Below, piece after piece: positions 25,872 to 34,851 of a stretch of 64,000 nucleotides of DNA. The DNA lies in NCBI RefSeq assembly GCF_001578105.1, contig NZ_CP014275.1, forward strand, positions 1,364,001 to 1,428,000, in the 5' to 3' direction. Source of the stretch: Martelella sp. AD-3 (GTDB lineage: Bacteria; Pseudomonadota; Alphaproteobacteria; Rhizobiales; Rhizobiaceae). The position numbers were made by a program, and so were the translations under genes. The notes under the pieces are model-generated. The model saw only the letters and a program-made list of their open reading frames with translations, searched no databases and was not told the origin of the DNA. Each line of letters opens with the position of its first letter. Within the stretch, counting starts at the first letter, position 1.

Positions 25872-27866
25872 TCAGTTTGCTCCCTCAGGCAGGCCGTTGC
25901 GGATGGCGTCCATGATCTCGGCTTCGGAGCGCATCTGGCCGTTTTTCTTGATGACCGGCTGAGTTGCAGTCAGCATGGCCTGGAAGACGGCGGAGAAGGC
26001 CGCCATGTCCGATTGCGGCGTGACGCAGAGCCTGCCGGCTGCAACGGGCGCGCACATGCCGTCGGCGATGCTGTCGAGTGGGTTCGGGTTGAGCGCGATG
26101 CGCCCGTCACCCGACAGCGGCATCATATTCAGCCGAACCGGATCTCCCTCGGCCTCGTCGTCTGGGTAGGGGAAATCGGTGATCCATCCCGGGGGCAGCG
26201 CGAAGGAAAGCCCGGTGCCTTCGTCTGTCAGCAGGCAGAGTTCGGGGCCGTCGCAGACGAAACCGACATCCTCACCCAGACCTTCCTCTTCAAATCCTTC
26301 CTCGGCATCCGGTCCTTCACCCACGACGTCCGCATCGGCATCCATGCGCGGCGCAAGCTCCGTCCGGGCGGGCGCTGAGGCGGCGACCGCCAGGGGCAGG
26401 CGGTAGAGGACCTTTCGCCCGTCCTGACCATCCAGAACGTAGCGCAGTTCATAATCGCCGGGCGTTTCCGGAGCGAACAGCGTCTCTTCGTCGTTGCGCG
26501 TGTCCTGCGTATAGAAATAGGTGATTTCTCCGCTGAAATCCGCAAAGCCCGGTGTGACGATGTCGACCCAGTCTCCGGGGGTCTTGGGGCCGCGGAAACG
26601 AACCGGAAACTCGGCGCCGGGCCGCACGGCCGGCGGTGCTTCGAGCATCGCGGTCGTCTCCGTCACGCGCAGGGGAACCGAAATGCCAATCTCCCGTGCC
26701 TCCGGCCCCTGAACGATGTAGCGCAGATCATACTCCCCCGGCTGGGAGGGAGCCTGGATCAAGGCGGGGTTGCCGTCGCGAACCCAGACATAGGTGAGTT
26801 CGCTCTCCGTCCGCGGGGACCCGGCCTCGACCGTATCGAGATAATCTTCATCATTGCCGGGACCGTTCCAGTTGACGCTCATCATTGTGCCGAGTTCCAC
26901 GGTCAGCGGGGCGTCGATTGCAAAATCTGCCTCTGTTACCGTGATCGGTTGACTGGCGGCGGCGGCCTCGCGGCTCGCACCGGTCCAGACATAGCGCAGC
27001 AGGTATTCGCCGGGATTGGCGGGCATCTTGACCCGAGCAGGATTGCCGTCGCGGACATAGGCCCAGGTCACCGGGCGTGCGGTTGGCATATCCGCCGGCA
27101 CGATGTCGATGTAGTCATCGGGATCTGCCGGACCGGTCCAGCCGATTTCGACCGCGCTGGTGATCGGCGCCGTGGCAGGTGCATCGAGGCTTGCCGGCGG
27201 AATATCGGAAACAGGCTTTTCCGGTGGTCTCTCGGTCTTCAGCACGGCCTCTGCCAGCGCGCTTGAGAGACTAGCTGCATTGCGGGCTTCGATGTAGCGT
27301 CCGCCGGTATTCTCCGCGAGGCAGGCAACCTGGGCGCCTTCCTCCTTGGAAAGCCCGAAGCCGACGACATGGGCAGTGAAATCGATGCCCGCCGCCTCCA
27401 GCTCTGCGCCCAGCGCGCAGGGGTCGGCGCCGCACGTCTCCAGCCCGTCGGTGACGAGCACGAGCGTTGCAGGGTTTTCGGTGATCCTGAGTGCCTCGGC
27501 GCCGATCCGCACCGCATCCGAGAGCGGTGTCCGGCCCTGAAAGCGCATGGTATTGACCGCATCCAGCACGGCAGCGGCCGTACCGGGGGCGGGCTCGACC
27601 ATTACCTCGATATCGCTGCAATCGCCGCGGCTGCGGTGTCCGTAGGCCACGAGGCCAAGCGCGCGGCCAGGGCTGATCTCGTCGACGAGATCAGCGACGG
27701 CATTGCGTGCGATCTCCAGCTTGGGCACGCCATCGATCTGGCCCCACATGGAGCCTGAGCCATCCATGACGATGAGCGTGCGTCCCGTGTCGGCGGCTTG
27801 CGTCATGCCCGCAAGCGAAAGGAAAACCGCACCTGTTCCAAGCGCAGCCTGGCAAAGCCTCTTCAT
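25872..27866 (-). CDS. Secreted von Willebrand factor A protein with three repeat modules
   Basis: Predicted 664-aa periplasmic or secreted protein. The ATG at 27866 begins a signal peptide (MKRLCQAALGTGAVFLSLAG, cut near TQA-ADT). The VWA domain follows, with the metal-site motif DGSGS at residues 35-39 and TPLSDAV and LVTDGLETCG later. Then come three related modules of about 90 residues, each with a WTGP/WNGP/FRGP start, a DYIDIV/DYLDTV/DWVDIV block and a PGEYLLRY/PGEYDLRY/PGDYELRY block. An acidic linker and a C-terminal domain with SFALPPGWITDFPYP follow. It is the last gene of a five-gene leftward cluster with a two-component system. No function is known to me. Confidence 0.75.
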   Translation of the reverse strand: MKRLCQAALGTGAVFLSLAGMTQAADTGRTLIVMDGSGSMWGQIDGVPKLEIARNAVADLVDEISPGRALGLVAYGHRSRGDCSDIEVMVEPAPGTAAAVLDAVNTMRFQGRTPLSDAVRIGAEALRITENPATLVLVTDGLETCGADPCALGAELEAAGIDFTAHVVGFGLSKEEGAQVACLAENTGGRYIEARNAASLSSALAEAVLKTERPPEKPVSDIPPASLDAPATAPITSAVEIGWTGPADPDDYIDIVPADMPTARPVTWAYVRDGNPARVKMPANPGEYLLRYVWTGASREAAAASQPITVTEADFAIDAPLTVELGTMMSVNWNGPGNDEDYLDTVEAGSPRTESELTYVWVRDGNPALIQAPSQPGEYDLRYIVQGPEAREIGISVPLRVTETTAMLEAPPAVRPGAEFPVRFRGPKTPGDWVDIVTPGFADFSGEITYFYTQDTRNDEETLFAPETPGDYELRYVLDGQDGRKVLYRLPLAVAASAPARTELAPRMDADADVVGEGPDAEEGFEEEGLGEDVGFVCDGPELCLLTDEGTGLSFALPPGWITDFPYPDDEAEGDPVRLNMMPLSGDGRIALNPNPLDSIADGMCAPVAAGRLCVTPQSDMAAFSAVFQAMLTATQPVIKKNGQMRSEAEIMDAIRNGLPEGAN

Positions 27867-27903
27867 TGTCTTGTCCCCCTTCAGGATTTGCCCGCAGACA
27901 TTT

Positions 27904-28878
27904 TCAAACTTTCGCACCCGTCCCGGTATGACCGCCCATCCAGGCGGTCGCCTGTTGACCCATTTTTCTGAATTTTTCCGAGGCACCGTCGAGCTTTGCT
28001 TCCCATGCCGGATTGGGCTGCTGCCCGTCGGTCACCTTGAAGAAGGCCTGCAGCAGGCAGGCGATGGCAAAGGGCTCGATCAGGGCCGCCTTGATTGCCC
28101 AGGCAAAGAGGATGGCAAAGATGAAGCCGCCCGCCGACCAGGCGCCTGGAATGAGATAGACGACGGCGGCTGCCGGTGCGAGCATGAGCAGGAAGGCGAT
28201 GAAGGAAAGTCCGTAGACGAACAGTGTCACCCAGGCTGCGTTGATCATCATCGGCTTTGCGTTCTGGCCATAGAGAACGAGGGCCTCGCGCGCGGAGGCC
28301 CACGGATTGTCGCTGCGATGGCGGAAGGCGTGGGCGAGGATCACCTCGTCGAGCAGGCCGACGGCAATCTTGAGGTAGCCGCGGATCAATCCAGCAATAT
28401 TGTTCAGGCCCGGGATCGGCACCAAGGTCAGGATTCCTTCCAGGAGACCGGTAACGACCCGCAAAACGCCCTTCACCAGTTGGTCGATGCCGAAGAGCAC
28501 CGAGGTCTGACCGAAGTGATCCGCGACGATGGTGCGCGCATAGGCGATCTGGCTCTGCCCGCGCGGAAGGCTTCTGCCGTCGAGCGCCTCGACCATGACA
28601 GCGATATGGCCGGCCTTGACCACATAGAGCAGGTATTCTCGCATGAAGAAAATCACGCCCGCCGTCAGCGCAAAGCCGATGCCTCCGCCCCAAAGGGCGC
28701 CGGTCGCACGCTGTCCGGCATCGCCAAAGCCCGCCACAGCATAACCGAGGCCGGCGCCCGTCCCCGTGACGGCAACGAAGAACACAGCGATCACGAAATA
28801 GACAATGACCCTGAAAATGATGAAAGGCGCGGTTCGCCCCATGATGACAAGGCTTTTGGTGACAGAGAAATCCCACAT
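27904..28878 (-). CDS. Integral membrane protein of unknown function
   Basis: Predicted 324-aa protein with about six membrane segments (for example FRVIVYFVIAVFFVAVTG, GGGIGFALTAGVIFFM, FVYGLSFIAFLLMLAPAAAV, GGFIFAILFAWAIKAALIEP). Between them is a cytoplasmic-looking loop with GQSQIAYARTIVADHFGQTS. I do not recognise the family. It begins 25 bases before the end of the next gene pair's spacer and is followed after 37 bases by the VWA gene, so they are probably co-transcribed. Confidence 0.7.
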   Translation of the reverse strand: MWDFSVTKSLVIMGRTAPFIIFRVIVYFVIAVFFVAVTGTGAGLGYAVAGFGDAGQRATGALWGGGIGFALTAGVIFFMREYLLYVVKAGHIAVMVEALDGRSLPRGQSQIAYARTIVADHFGQTSVLFGIDQLVKGVLRVVTGLLEGILTLVPIPGLNNIAGLIRGYLKIAVGLLDEVILAHAFRHRSDNPWASAREALVLYGQNAKPMMINAAWVTLFVYGLSFIAFLLMLAPAAAVVYLIPGAWSAGGFIFAILFAWAIKAALIEPFAIACLLQAFFKVTDGQQPNPAWEAKLDGASEKFRKMGQQATAWMGGHTGTGAKV

Positions 28879-28945
28879 GCGACGCTCACATCCCCTAATT
28901 TGAGCATGTGCGCAGTTTACGCAGGGCTGAAACCTGCCGCCCCCT

Positions 28946-29950
28946 CTATTTGCAGGGGGAAAGGCTCGCTAGCGAGCAGAGCAGGACGACGAGATCGCTC
29001 TGCCGGTTGGTGGCAGTCTTGGCGAAGAGGTTCTTCAGGTGATAGGCGATCGTGGTCTGCGAGACGCCCATGATCTCGGCTATTTCGTCGCGCCTCAGTC
29101 CCTTGGCGAGAAGGGCGGCAAATTCCGCCTCCTTCGGCGTCAGCCCCAGCGCCTTCTGCAGGAGGCCCGGCTCGGGCATGTGCCGGTTTTCCGGATCGAC
29201 AATCAGCACCATGGCGGCGGGCCGTCCACAGCATTCATCCGCCACCCGGCCGATCAGAAGGATGAAATTCTGGATGCTGTCCGGCATGGCAACCTTGACG
29301 GCGCCGATCGTATCGCGGTCGCTGTCAAACAGGCTTTCGACCGCATGGCGGAGCCGCCCGTTGTTGCGCGCCAGTGCCATCGTCTCGGCAAGCAGGATGG
29401 GGTCCTCGGTTTCTGCAAGCTGAAGCGCCGCGGCATTGGCATGGATGACGCCCATATCCGCGTCGATCAGGACAAGGGCCTGCGAGAGCGTTTCAAGCGC
29501 TGAAAACCTGCCGGAATCACGCTCGGCAAGCGCCTTTTTCGTTGCTTCGATCCGATATCCCGTCACCCGCTCTACCTGTCTGAGATGAGCGGCGAGCGTT
29601 GCCAGCATCATCTCGTAGTCCACCGGCTTGACCAGATAGTCATCCGCACCGGATCGCTTCCCGGTGATAATGTCCGAGCGCTCGGCAAAGGCTGTGAGGA
29701 AGAGGAAGGGTACGTGAGACAGGTCGTTTCGGTTCTGCCTGATATGTTTTAGCAGGGCCCGGCCATCAAGGCCGGGCATGGCGATGTCGCACAGGATGAG
29801 GTCGGGCGTGAGCGTTGTGAGCGCTTCGAGCGCGGCATTGCCGTTGCGCACCGGCGCCGGGACATAGCCTGCCTCGTCAAGTTCCGCGCAGATATCGTCG
29901 AGGAGGGCGGGTTCGTCCTCGCAGACCAGGATAACGGGCCGGTCATGCAT
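28946..29950 (-). CDS. Response regulator, receiver and LuxR-type HTH
   Basis: Predicted 334-aa regulator. The ATG at 29950 overlaps the kinase stop by 8 bases. The receiver domain has acidic residues EDEP (11-14), phospho-acceptor Asp55 in LILCDIAMPG, and Lys in YLVKPVDYE. A middle PAS-like region (QALVLIDADMGVIHANAAA) follows, and a C-terminal LuxR-type helix-turn-helix (LTPKEAEFAALLAKGLRR, GVSQTTIAYHLKNLFAK). It is paired with the kinase at 29943-31298. Targets may include the VWA and membrane genes downstream. Confidence 0.88.
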   Translation of the reverse strand: MHDRPVILVCEDEPALLDDICAELDEAGYVPAPVRNGNAALEALTTLTPDLILCDIAMPGLDGRALLKHIRQNRNDLSHVPFLFLTAFAERSDIITGKRSGADDYLVKPVDYEMMLATLAAHLRQVERVTGYRIEATKKALAERDSGRFSALETLSQALVLIDADMGVIHANAAALQLAETEDPILLAETMALARNNGRLRHAVESLFDSDRDTIGAVKVAMPDSIQNFILLIGRVADECCGRPAAMVLIVDPENRHMPEPGLLQKALGLTPKEAEFAALLAKGLRRDEIAEIMGVSQTTIAYHLKNLFAKTATNRQSDLVVLLCSLASLSPCK

Positions 29951-31298
29951 CGCCACGGTCCTCCGGTTTTTTTTCGTTCGGCAGCAAAAGAGTGAACGTC
30001 GCGCCAGCGCCGGGTTCGCTTTCAAGCAGAATGCGCCCGCCCAAGAGGTCGGCGAGACGGCGGGCTGTCCAGAGGCCGATGCCCGATCCCTCCGGCGGGC
30101 GATCTGCCGAACCGCGGCGGAAGCGCTCGAACAGCTTATCGCGCATCTCGATCGCGACGCCGCATCCGTAATCCCGGACGGAGCAGGAGACGAGTCCGTC
30201 GCGCGTCGCCAGCTCAACCTTGATCGGCGCGGTGTCGCCTGAATATTTGGCGGCATTATCGATCAGGTTCATCAGAATGTGGATGACCAGTTGCGGATCG
30301 CAGTAGGCGGATATCGACGTGTCGTTGCTCAGAAACCTGATCTTGCGTTCGCCAAGACGGATCTGCATGTCCTTGACCAGGCCGAAGACAACCGGAACCA
30401 GATCGACATACCGGGCGTCGACCCGCTTCAGCCCGTTATCGAGCTGACCCACCAGCAGTGCGGCATCAACCAGCCGGTCCAGCGAGGCGACCGTGTCGCG
30501 GATCGTCTTCTGCTTTTCGGCCAGCGCCTCGTTGTCGAGACTGCGTCCGCGCCGCAGCAGCCGTTGCGCCGCGCTGTCGATGACGGCCAGCGGCGTTCTG
30601 AACTGATGGGAGACGACGGCAGCGAAATCGCGCCAGTAGGCAACGGTTGCCCTTTCGCGGTCGAGGTCCTGCTCAAGCCGTTTCGAACGGCGCGCCAGTT
30701 CCTGTGCCTCGAACTTCAGCCGTTGGTCGGTCACGATGCGCCAGCCGAGATAGATGGCAGCGGCCATGACGCCGAGAAGGGAGTAGACCACCTGGCCAAC
30801 GGCGCTTCGGTAGCGCTCAAGCCTTAGGGAGAGGTTGTCCCACTCCACCACCATGGTGCGGTTTGCCGCCCGGTTAAGCGTCCGCTCCAGCTTTTCCAGC
30901 GCGAAGGAGAGTTCACGCCGTGCAAAGGCGGAACCCGCGTCCCGTTCAGGATCGAAGCGGTTGACGGCTGCGGCCTCCTGTTCGAAGTTCTCCAGAACGC
31001 CGCGATCGTCGAGATAGCGCAGTTGCGGGCCGTCAAAGAGCAGGGCTATCCGGCTCGAAAGAAGATCGTATCGCCGGGCTATGGCCTCGCCATCCTCCGG
31101 CGTTTCCATGAGTTGAACCTTCAGCCGCAGAGCCTCGACCTCGCTTTGAGTGATCACCCAGAGCATATTGGTGGCATTGTCGATCCGCATCGTCTTTTCG
31201 ATCGCGACGAGCCGGATAATGCCGAAGACGACCAGTCCGGTGAAGGCAAGGAGCACGACGGTCGGCGGACCGGAACGCCACATCCAGCCCTGTTTCAT
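29943..31298 (-). CDS. Sensor histidine kinase
   Basis: Kinase of 451 aa with a first membrane span at about 13-32, a helical periplasmic sensor region of about 135 residues, and a second span at about 168-187. The phosphorylated His231 is in VVSHQFRTPLAVI, the N box is NLIDNAAKYSGD, and the G boxes are DYGCGV and GSGIGLW. Its start overlaps the stop of the molybdopterin-fold gene (ATGA), which suggests that the periplasmic protein contributes to sensing. Confidence 0.9.
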   Translation of the reverse strand: MKQGWMWRSGPPTVVLLAFTGLVVFGIIRLVAIEKTMRIDNATNMLWVITQSEVEALRLKVQLMETPEDGEAIARRYDLLSSRIALLFDGPQLRYLDDRGVLENFEQEAAAVNRFDPERDAGSAFARRELSFALEKLERTLNRAANRTMVVEWDNLSLRLERYRSAVGQVVYSLLGVMAAAIYLGWRIVTDQRLKFEAQELARRSKRLEQDLDRERATVAYWRDFAAVVSHQFRTPLAVIDSAAQRLLRRGRSLDNEALAEKQKTIRDTVASLDRLVDAALLVGQLDNGLKRVDARYVDLVPVVFGLVKDMQIRLGERKIRFLSNDTSISAYCDPQLVIHILMNLIDNAAKYSGDTAPIKVELATRDGLVSCSVRDYGCGVAIEMRDKLFERFRRGSADRPPEGSGIGLWTARRLADLLGGRILLESEPGAGATFTLLLPNEKKPEDRGDA

Positions 31299-31780
31299 GG
31301 CGTTTCAAGCCGATCGAGCTGCCATACCCAGCGATAGTCGTAGCGAATATCCTGCAACTCGGAAGCATCGTCACGGGGGTAGACGATCCAGACCGGGCCC
31401 TTGTCCCGCGGCGTCAGCTCTTCGCCATTCATGGTGATGGCGGCGATGACGTCGAACCGTTCGAAATCGCTGGTCGGGATCGTTACCTCGTAATCGTTGA
31501 GCGCTCGCGCCCGCACGCTGTCGCCGTCAAAACCTGCATCCGCAAGGAGCTCGCGCATCAGCGGCCCGGAAAAGATCTGGGGGCCGTCGGTCACGCTGGT
31601 GTGGGTTTCAAGCCGATGCTGGGGAAAGGCCGCCAGCATCGGCCGACTGTAGCCTTTCTCGCCATCCTCAGTCGAAATCATCAGGACGCTGTCATCAGCC
31701 CTCAGCGGATTGCAGGCCAGCAGAATGGCGGCAATAACTGCGCAAAGAAGAAATGCCCGCTTTCTCAACTTCCTCTCCAA
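31295..31780 (-). CDS. Periplasmic molybdopterin-fold protein lacking the cofactor cysteine
   Basis: Predicted 161-aa protein with a signal peptide (AFLLCAVIAAILLACNPLRA). The mature part resembles the oxidoreductase molybdopterin-binding domain: FSGPLMRELLADAGFDGDS, then AAITMNGEELTPRDKGPVWI and VYPRD. The mature sequence contains no cysteine, so the usual Mo ligand is absent and catalysis is unlikely. It is the first gene of the five-gene leftward cluster, coupled to the kinase by an ATGA overlap, and may be an accessory sensor protein. The 91 bases upstream are AT-rich and should hold the promoter. Confidence 0.7.
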   Translation of the reverse strand: MERKLRKRAFLLCAVIAAILLACNPLRADDSVLMISTEDGEKGYSRPMLAAFPQHRLETHTSVTDGPQIFSGPLMRELLADAGFDGDSVRARALNDYEVTIPTSDFERFDVIAAITMNGEELTPRDKGPVWIVYPRDDASELQDIRYDYRWVWQLDRLETP

Positions 31781-31972
31781 AGGCAGCGAGTTTTATTTTC
31801 CTGAATTATGTTACCTAATATTTATCTCAAGTAGAAGGTTGCCTTCACGACTATCTTGCAATCAGGCGGCGTCAGTGCCCTCCCGCCGTTAACGGCTTTG
31901 GCCGTCTTTCTAGAGGTATTCCCTGAATAGCCCCGCGAATTGTAGACAGGCGACCATGAGTAAGTCGATACC

Positions 31973-32035
31973 GTTCGTCAGATCCCGGAACGAGGCTATC
32001 CGGTGTCGGAAGTCTCTCAACGGCTCGGTGTAAAC
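31973..32035 (+). pseudogene. IS3-family OrfA fragment
   Basis: A 20-residue stretch (VRQIPERGYPVSEVSQRLGV) matches the N-terminal helix-turn-helix of IS3-family OrfA proteins. It starts and ends abruptly. Confidence 0.55.
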
Positions 32036-32037
32036 CA

Positions 32038-32100
32038 GCCGTAGCCCGCGTATGGTCAGGTTGCGGAGGAATTCCGTCCAGATCGGCGCGGCTTCTGATG
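32038..32100 (-). pseudogene. IS256-family transposase fragment
   Basis: About 63 bases match, with mismatches, the IS256 transposase gene at 55503-55560 in this window, encoding a piece like [17 protein letters not shown]. It lies directly after the IS3 fragment. Confidence 0.6.
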
Positions 32101-32192
32101 AAGATTTTCCGTCTCAACGCCTTTGAGACAGATCATGCTTAACGGATAAGGGAGGAATTTGGCTCATCATAGCGCACGCAAAAGAAGCGAAG

Positions 32193-32317
32193 ATGAGACA
32201 GAAATCCGGGCAGCAGAAGCCGAGCGCAGACAAGGCGATCAAGGATATCCGCCGGGCCACACGTAAATTCTATTCTGCGGAAGAAAAGATCCGCATTGTG
32301 CTGGAAGGCCTGCGCCG
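32193..32317 (+). pseudogene. IS3-family OrfA, truncated
   Basis: It starts at an ATG with the peptide MRQKSGQQKPSADKAIKDIR followed by KFYSAEEKIRIVLEGLR, the beginning of an IS3-family OrfA. It ends at about 32317, where unrelated sequence continues. Confidence 0.65.
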
Positions 32318-32381
32318 CCGGGCGCCAGGCAATTATATCCTCACGCCCATTTTTGCGAGCACCTTAACGGTGCTGCTGACG

Positions 32382-32753
32382 TCAATGACGTTCGTACTCG
32401 AAATCGACATCGATGTCCGGCGGCTCGCGCCGTTCTTCCGATGCGAAGCGCTCGAACAGGAGATCATTGCGATCGGGATCAACCGAGGTCACGCCAGGCA
32501 CATAGCAGACGGCAGAGCTGGCCGCCGATCCCCGACCCCGACAGAGAATGTCCTTGGAGCGGACAAAGCGGACGATCGCATTCACCGTCCGGAAATACGG
32601 CGCATAGTCCAGCTTCTCGATCAGAGCCAGCTCATGGCCGAGATCGGACCTCACCTTGTCGGGCAGGCCTTCGGGATAGCGCTCGGCCGCACCTTCACGG
32701 GAACGAAGGTCGCTCGATCTCTTGATCAGGCTTGTCACGTTAGACTCGCGCAT
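32382..32753 (-). pseudogene. Internal fragment of error-prone DNA polymerase DnaE2
   Basis: About 110 residues match the DnaE2/ImuC polymerase core: [20 protein letters not shown], then [38 protein letters not shown] and the catalytic [10 protein letters not shown]. The frame stops just after this motif, and the rest of the gene is missing on both sides. The true gene is over 1000 codons, so this is a small relic, flanked by IS fragments. It is unrelated in position to the intact dnaE at 57277. Confidence 0.8.
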
Positions 32754-32773
32754 ATAATGTCACTAACTGACAT
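32753..32773 (+). promoter_or_regulatory. Promoter -10 with overlapping palindromic operator
   Basis: TATAAT (32753-32758) is followed by the palindrome ATGTCACTAACTGACAT (32757-32773), with 6-bp arms and a 5-base spacer. It lies 27 bases before the SDR gene. The TetR-family regulator encoded after the SDR is the natural candidate to bind it. Confidence 0.6.
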
Positions 32774-32799
32774 AATCAATCGATCATGGGAGGAGCCTT

Positions 32800-33582
32800 A
32801 TGTCTAAAGCATCTTTGTCCTCAACGCCTGTGCACCGCACGCACGAGGGCCGTATCGCCATCGTCACCGGCGCAGCTCGTGGTTTCGGCCAGGCATTCAG
32901 TCTCGGTCTCGCCGCACGCGGTGCGACCGTGGTGGGTGTCGATCTGCTTGACCTTTCGAAGACGAACCAGAAGGTGACCGAGCTCGGGAGTACGTTCCGC
33001 GGGTTTCAGATCGATCTGACCGATCCTGAGGCTGTCTTAGCAATGGCAGCAGCGGTGGACGACGAATTCCATCAGATCGATATCCTCATCAACAATGCCG
33101 GGATCGCTGACCCCGAGACCTGGGACGAGCTCAACTTCGCGCGCTTCTCACAGGTGCTCAATGTGAACTTGAACAGCCAGTTCCTGATGGCGAAGGCCGT
33201 CACGCCGATCATGAAGCGTAACGGGTACGGTCGTATCCTGAACATGAGTTCGTTGACGGTGCAGATGAATATTGACGTCAACATCGCATACCGCGTATCG
33301 AAGATGGGGGTCATCGGGCTGACGCGCGCGCTCTCCGGTAGCCTGGGCAATGCGGGGATCACCGCAAACGCGATCAGCCCCGCCTACACGCCGACAATGA
33401 TGATTGCCCAGAGCGGACACGAAGGCGAAGGCGAAGCCGTGGCCCAGATGCAGAGCATCAAGCGCCCGGCGACCATGGAGGATACGGTCCCCACGGTGAT
33501 GTTCCTGACCAGCGAAGACGCTCACTGGGTCACCGGGCAGTCCTTCAACGTCGACGGAGGCCTCTCATTCAACCTGCCGTGA
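32800..33582 (+). CDS. Short-chain dehydrogenase/reductase
   Basis: NAD(P)-dependent oxidoreductase of 260 aa. It shows the cofactor motif TGAARGFG, the NNAG motif, the catalytic Ser in LNMSSLTV and the YxxxK motif YRVSK, and ends with the usual WVTGQSFNVDGG block. The substrate is not predictable. It is followed after 22 bases by a TetR-type gene. Confidence 0.9.
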   Translation: MSKASLSSTPVHRTHEGRIAIVTGAARGFGQAFSLGLAARGATVVGVDLLDLSKTNQKVTELGSTFRGFQIDLTDPEAVLAMAAAVDDEFHQIDILINNAGIADPETWDELNFARFSQVLNVNLNSQFLMAKAVTPIMKRNGYGRILNMSSLTVQMNIDVNIAYRVSKMGVIGLTRALSGSLGNAGITANAISPAYTPTMMIAQSGHEGEGEAVAQMQSIKRPATMEDTVPTVMFLTSEDAHWVTGQSFNVDGGLSFNLP

Positions 33583-33604
33583 TCGACAGCGAAGCGAGGA
33601 CATA

Positions 33605-34165
33605 GTGCCCAGGACAAGAGACGAAGAGCAGGTCCGGATCGCCTCGGAGGCATGCCTACGCGTATTCGCCTTGAAAGGGCCACCTGCCACCTGCGTTGCC
33701 GAGTTGGCGGAGGCGGCAGGTATCAACGAGCGCAAGTTCTATCGCTGGTTCTCGACTAAGGAGCAGTCTATACGTCCGGCCCTCGAGGCCGGGGCGAAAC
33801 AGTTCAGAGAACTGGTCGATCAATCGGATATGCCTTTACCGCAGGCGACAATCGATGCCTTCGCCGAGGTGATATGGAATGACAATCGGGAACGCAGCAT
33901 GGCTCTCTATCCCGCCATATTCGGCGACCCGGTCACCTGGGCCGTGTTCCTTGACACCATCGACAACAGCCAGGTGCATCTCGTAGCCACAGTCGCAAAA
34001 AAGATGAGGATCGACAAAGGCTCGATGGCGGCGCGCCTGGCTGCGGCGGCCATCACGAGCGCGGTTCGCTTCGCGCTGCAAGACTTCGCAGCCACTGGCG
34101 ACGATCCCCGCCCTAACTTCGAGAAGGCCATCCAGGCGTATCAGGACGGCGTTTTCTCCGACTGA
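33605..34165 (+). CDS. TetR-family transcriptional regulator
   Basis: Predicted 186-aa protein starting at GTG, with GCGAGGA upstream. The N-terminal helix-turn-helix is CVAELAEAAGINERKFYRWF, with the usual TetR flanks (ACLRVFALKG before, STKEQ after). The C-terminal ligand domain is unassigned. It probably represses the SDR-TetR pair through the palindrome at 32757-32773. Confidence 0.88.
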   Translation: MPRTRDEEQVRIASEACLRVFALKGPPATCVAELAEAAGINERKFYRWFSTKEQSIRPALEAGAKQFRELVDQSDMPLPQATIDAFAEVIWNDNRERSMALYPAIFGDPVTWAVFLDTIDNSQVHLVATVAKKMRIDKGSMAARLAAAAITSAVRFALQDFAATGDDPRPNFEKAIQAYQDGVFSD

Positions 34166-34223
34166 TGTTTCCGGCGCGCGTGCGGACCGTCTGTTTTCAG
34201 TAAATCGGAGAGGTGACTTGAAC

Positions 34224-34285
34224 GGCAGACATGGTGATGGGTTTCGGGTGCCATCAGGCGTACGAAACCCATCACCATGTCTGCC
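34224..34285. repeat. Perfect 23-bp inverted repeat (hairpin)
   Basis: The arms 34224-34246 and 34263-34285 are exact reverse complements, 23 bases each, starting GGCAGACATGG, with a 16-base loop. It sits between the convergent tetR and VOC genes. It has no T-run, so it may be a bidirectional terminator, a small repeat element or a cruciform. Confidence 0.85.
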
Positions 34286-34356
34286 TTTCAGAGTCCGGGC
34301 TCGATCTGTCGAAGACAAACACTTGGCGTTTGCAATGACGTGCTCGATCGCAAGAT

Positions 34357-34764
34357 CTATCTTGAGGCGAAACGTTCCCTGGCTGCCTCCGTTTCAGGCA
34401 TGTAAAACGATACTACGTTTCCTGCCGGGTCGCGGAATTGGAACGTCTTGTTGCCCCAGGGCATCGTCTTCATTTCGTGCACCAATGGCACCCTGTCTTT
34501 CAGCCGCTCGAATTCGGCATCAATATCCCCGACCTGAAACTCCAGATAGGCGGTGCGGTTCGATCCCGCCTCGCCGCTTCCTGCTTTCCAAAGTGCGACT
34601 GTTTCGGCCGCGCCGATTACCAGCGTCGCACCGGGGCAGACGATTTCGGCAAAGACCGGCGCGAGCCATTCGGCCTTGACGCCAGTAATCATTTCATAAA
34701 ATGCGACCACTGTCTTGAGATCGGCTGCAATGAGGCGGACTGAAGCGAGTTTAATTTTTGACAT
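34357..34764 (-). CDS. VOC-family (glyoxalase/bleomycin-resistance-like) protein
   Basis: Predicted 135-aa protein with two beta-alpha-beta-beta-beta modules: SVRLIAADLKTVVAFYEMIT at the start and YLEFQVGDIDAEFERLK in the second half, then FRDPAGNVVSFYMP. The second metal-site residue is less clear. Such proteins are metal-dependent lyases, dioxygenases or drug-binding proteins; nothing here selects one. It is transcribed away from the broken HTH gene at 34852. Confidence 0.82.
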   Translation of the reverse strand: MSKIKLASVRLIAADLKTVVAFYEMITGVKAEWLAPVFAEIVCPGATLVIGAAETVALWKAGSGEAGSNRTAYLEFQVGDIDAEFERLKDRVPLVHEMKTMPWGNKTFQFRDPAGNVVSFYMPETEAARERFASR

Positions 34765-34851
34765 CCGTTTGAGGGCTGATCCTTGAATTTACGACAAGTT
34801 GCTTGTCGCACAGCCCTGTTGCCATCATTATGGCAGCAGGAGTCAGTAGTG

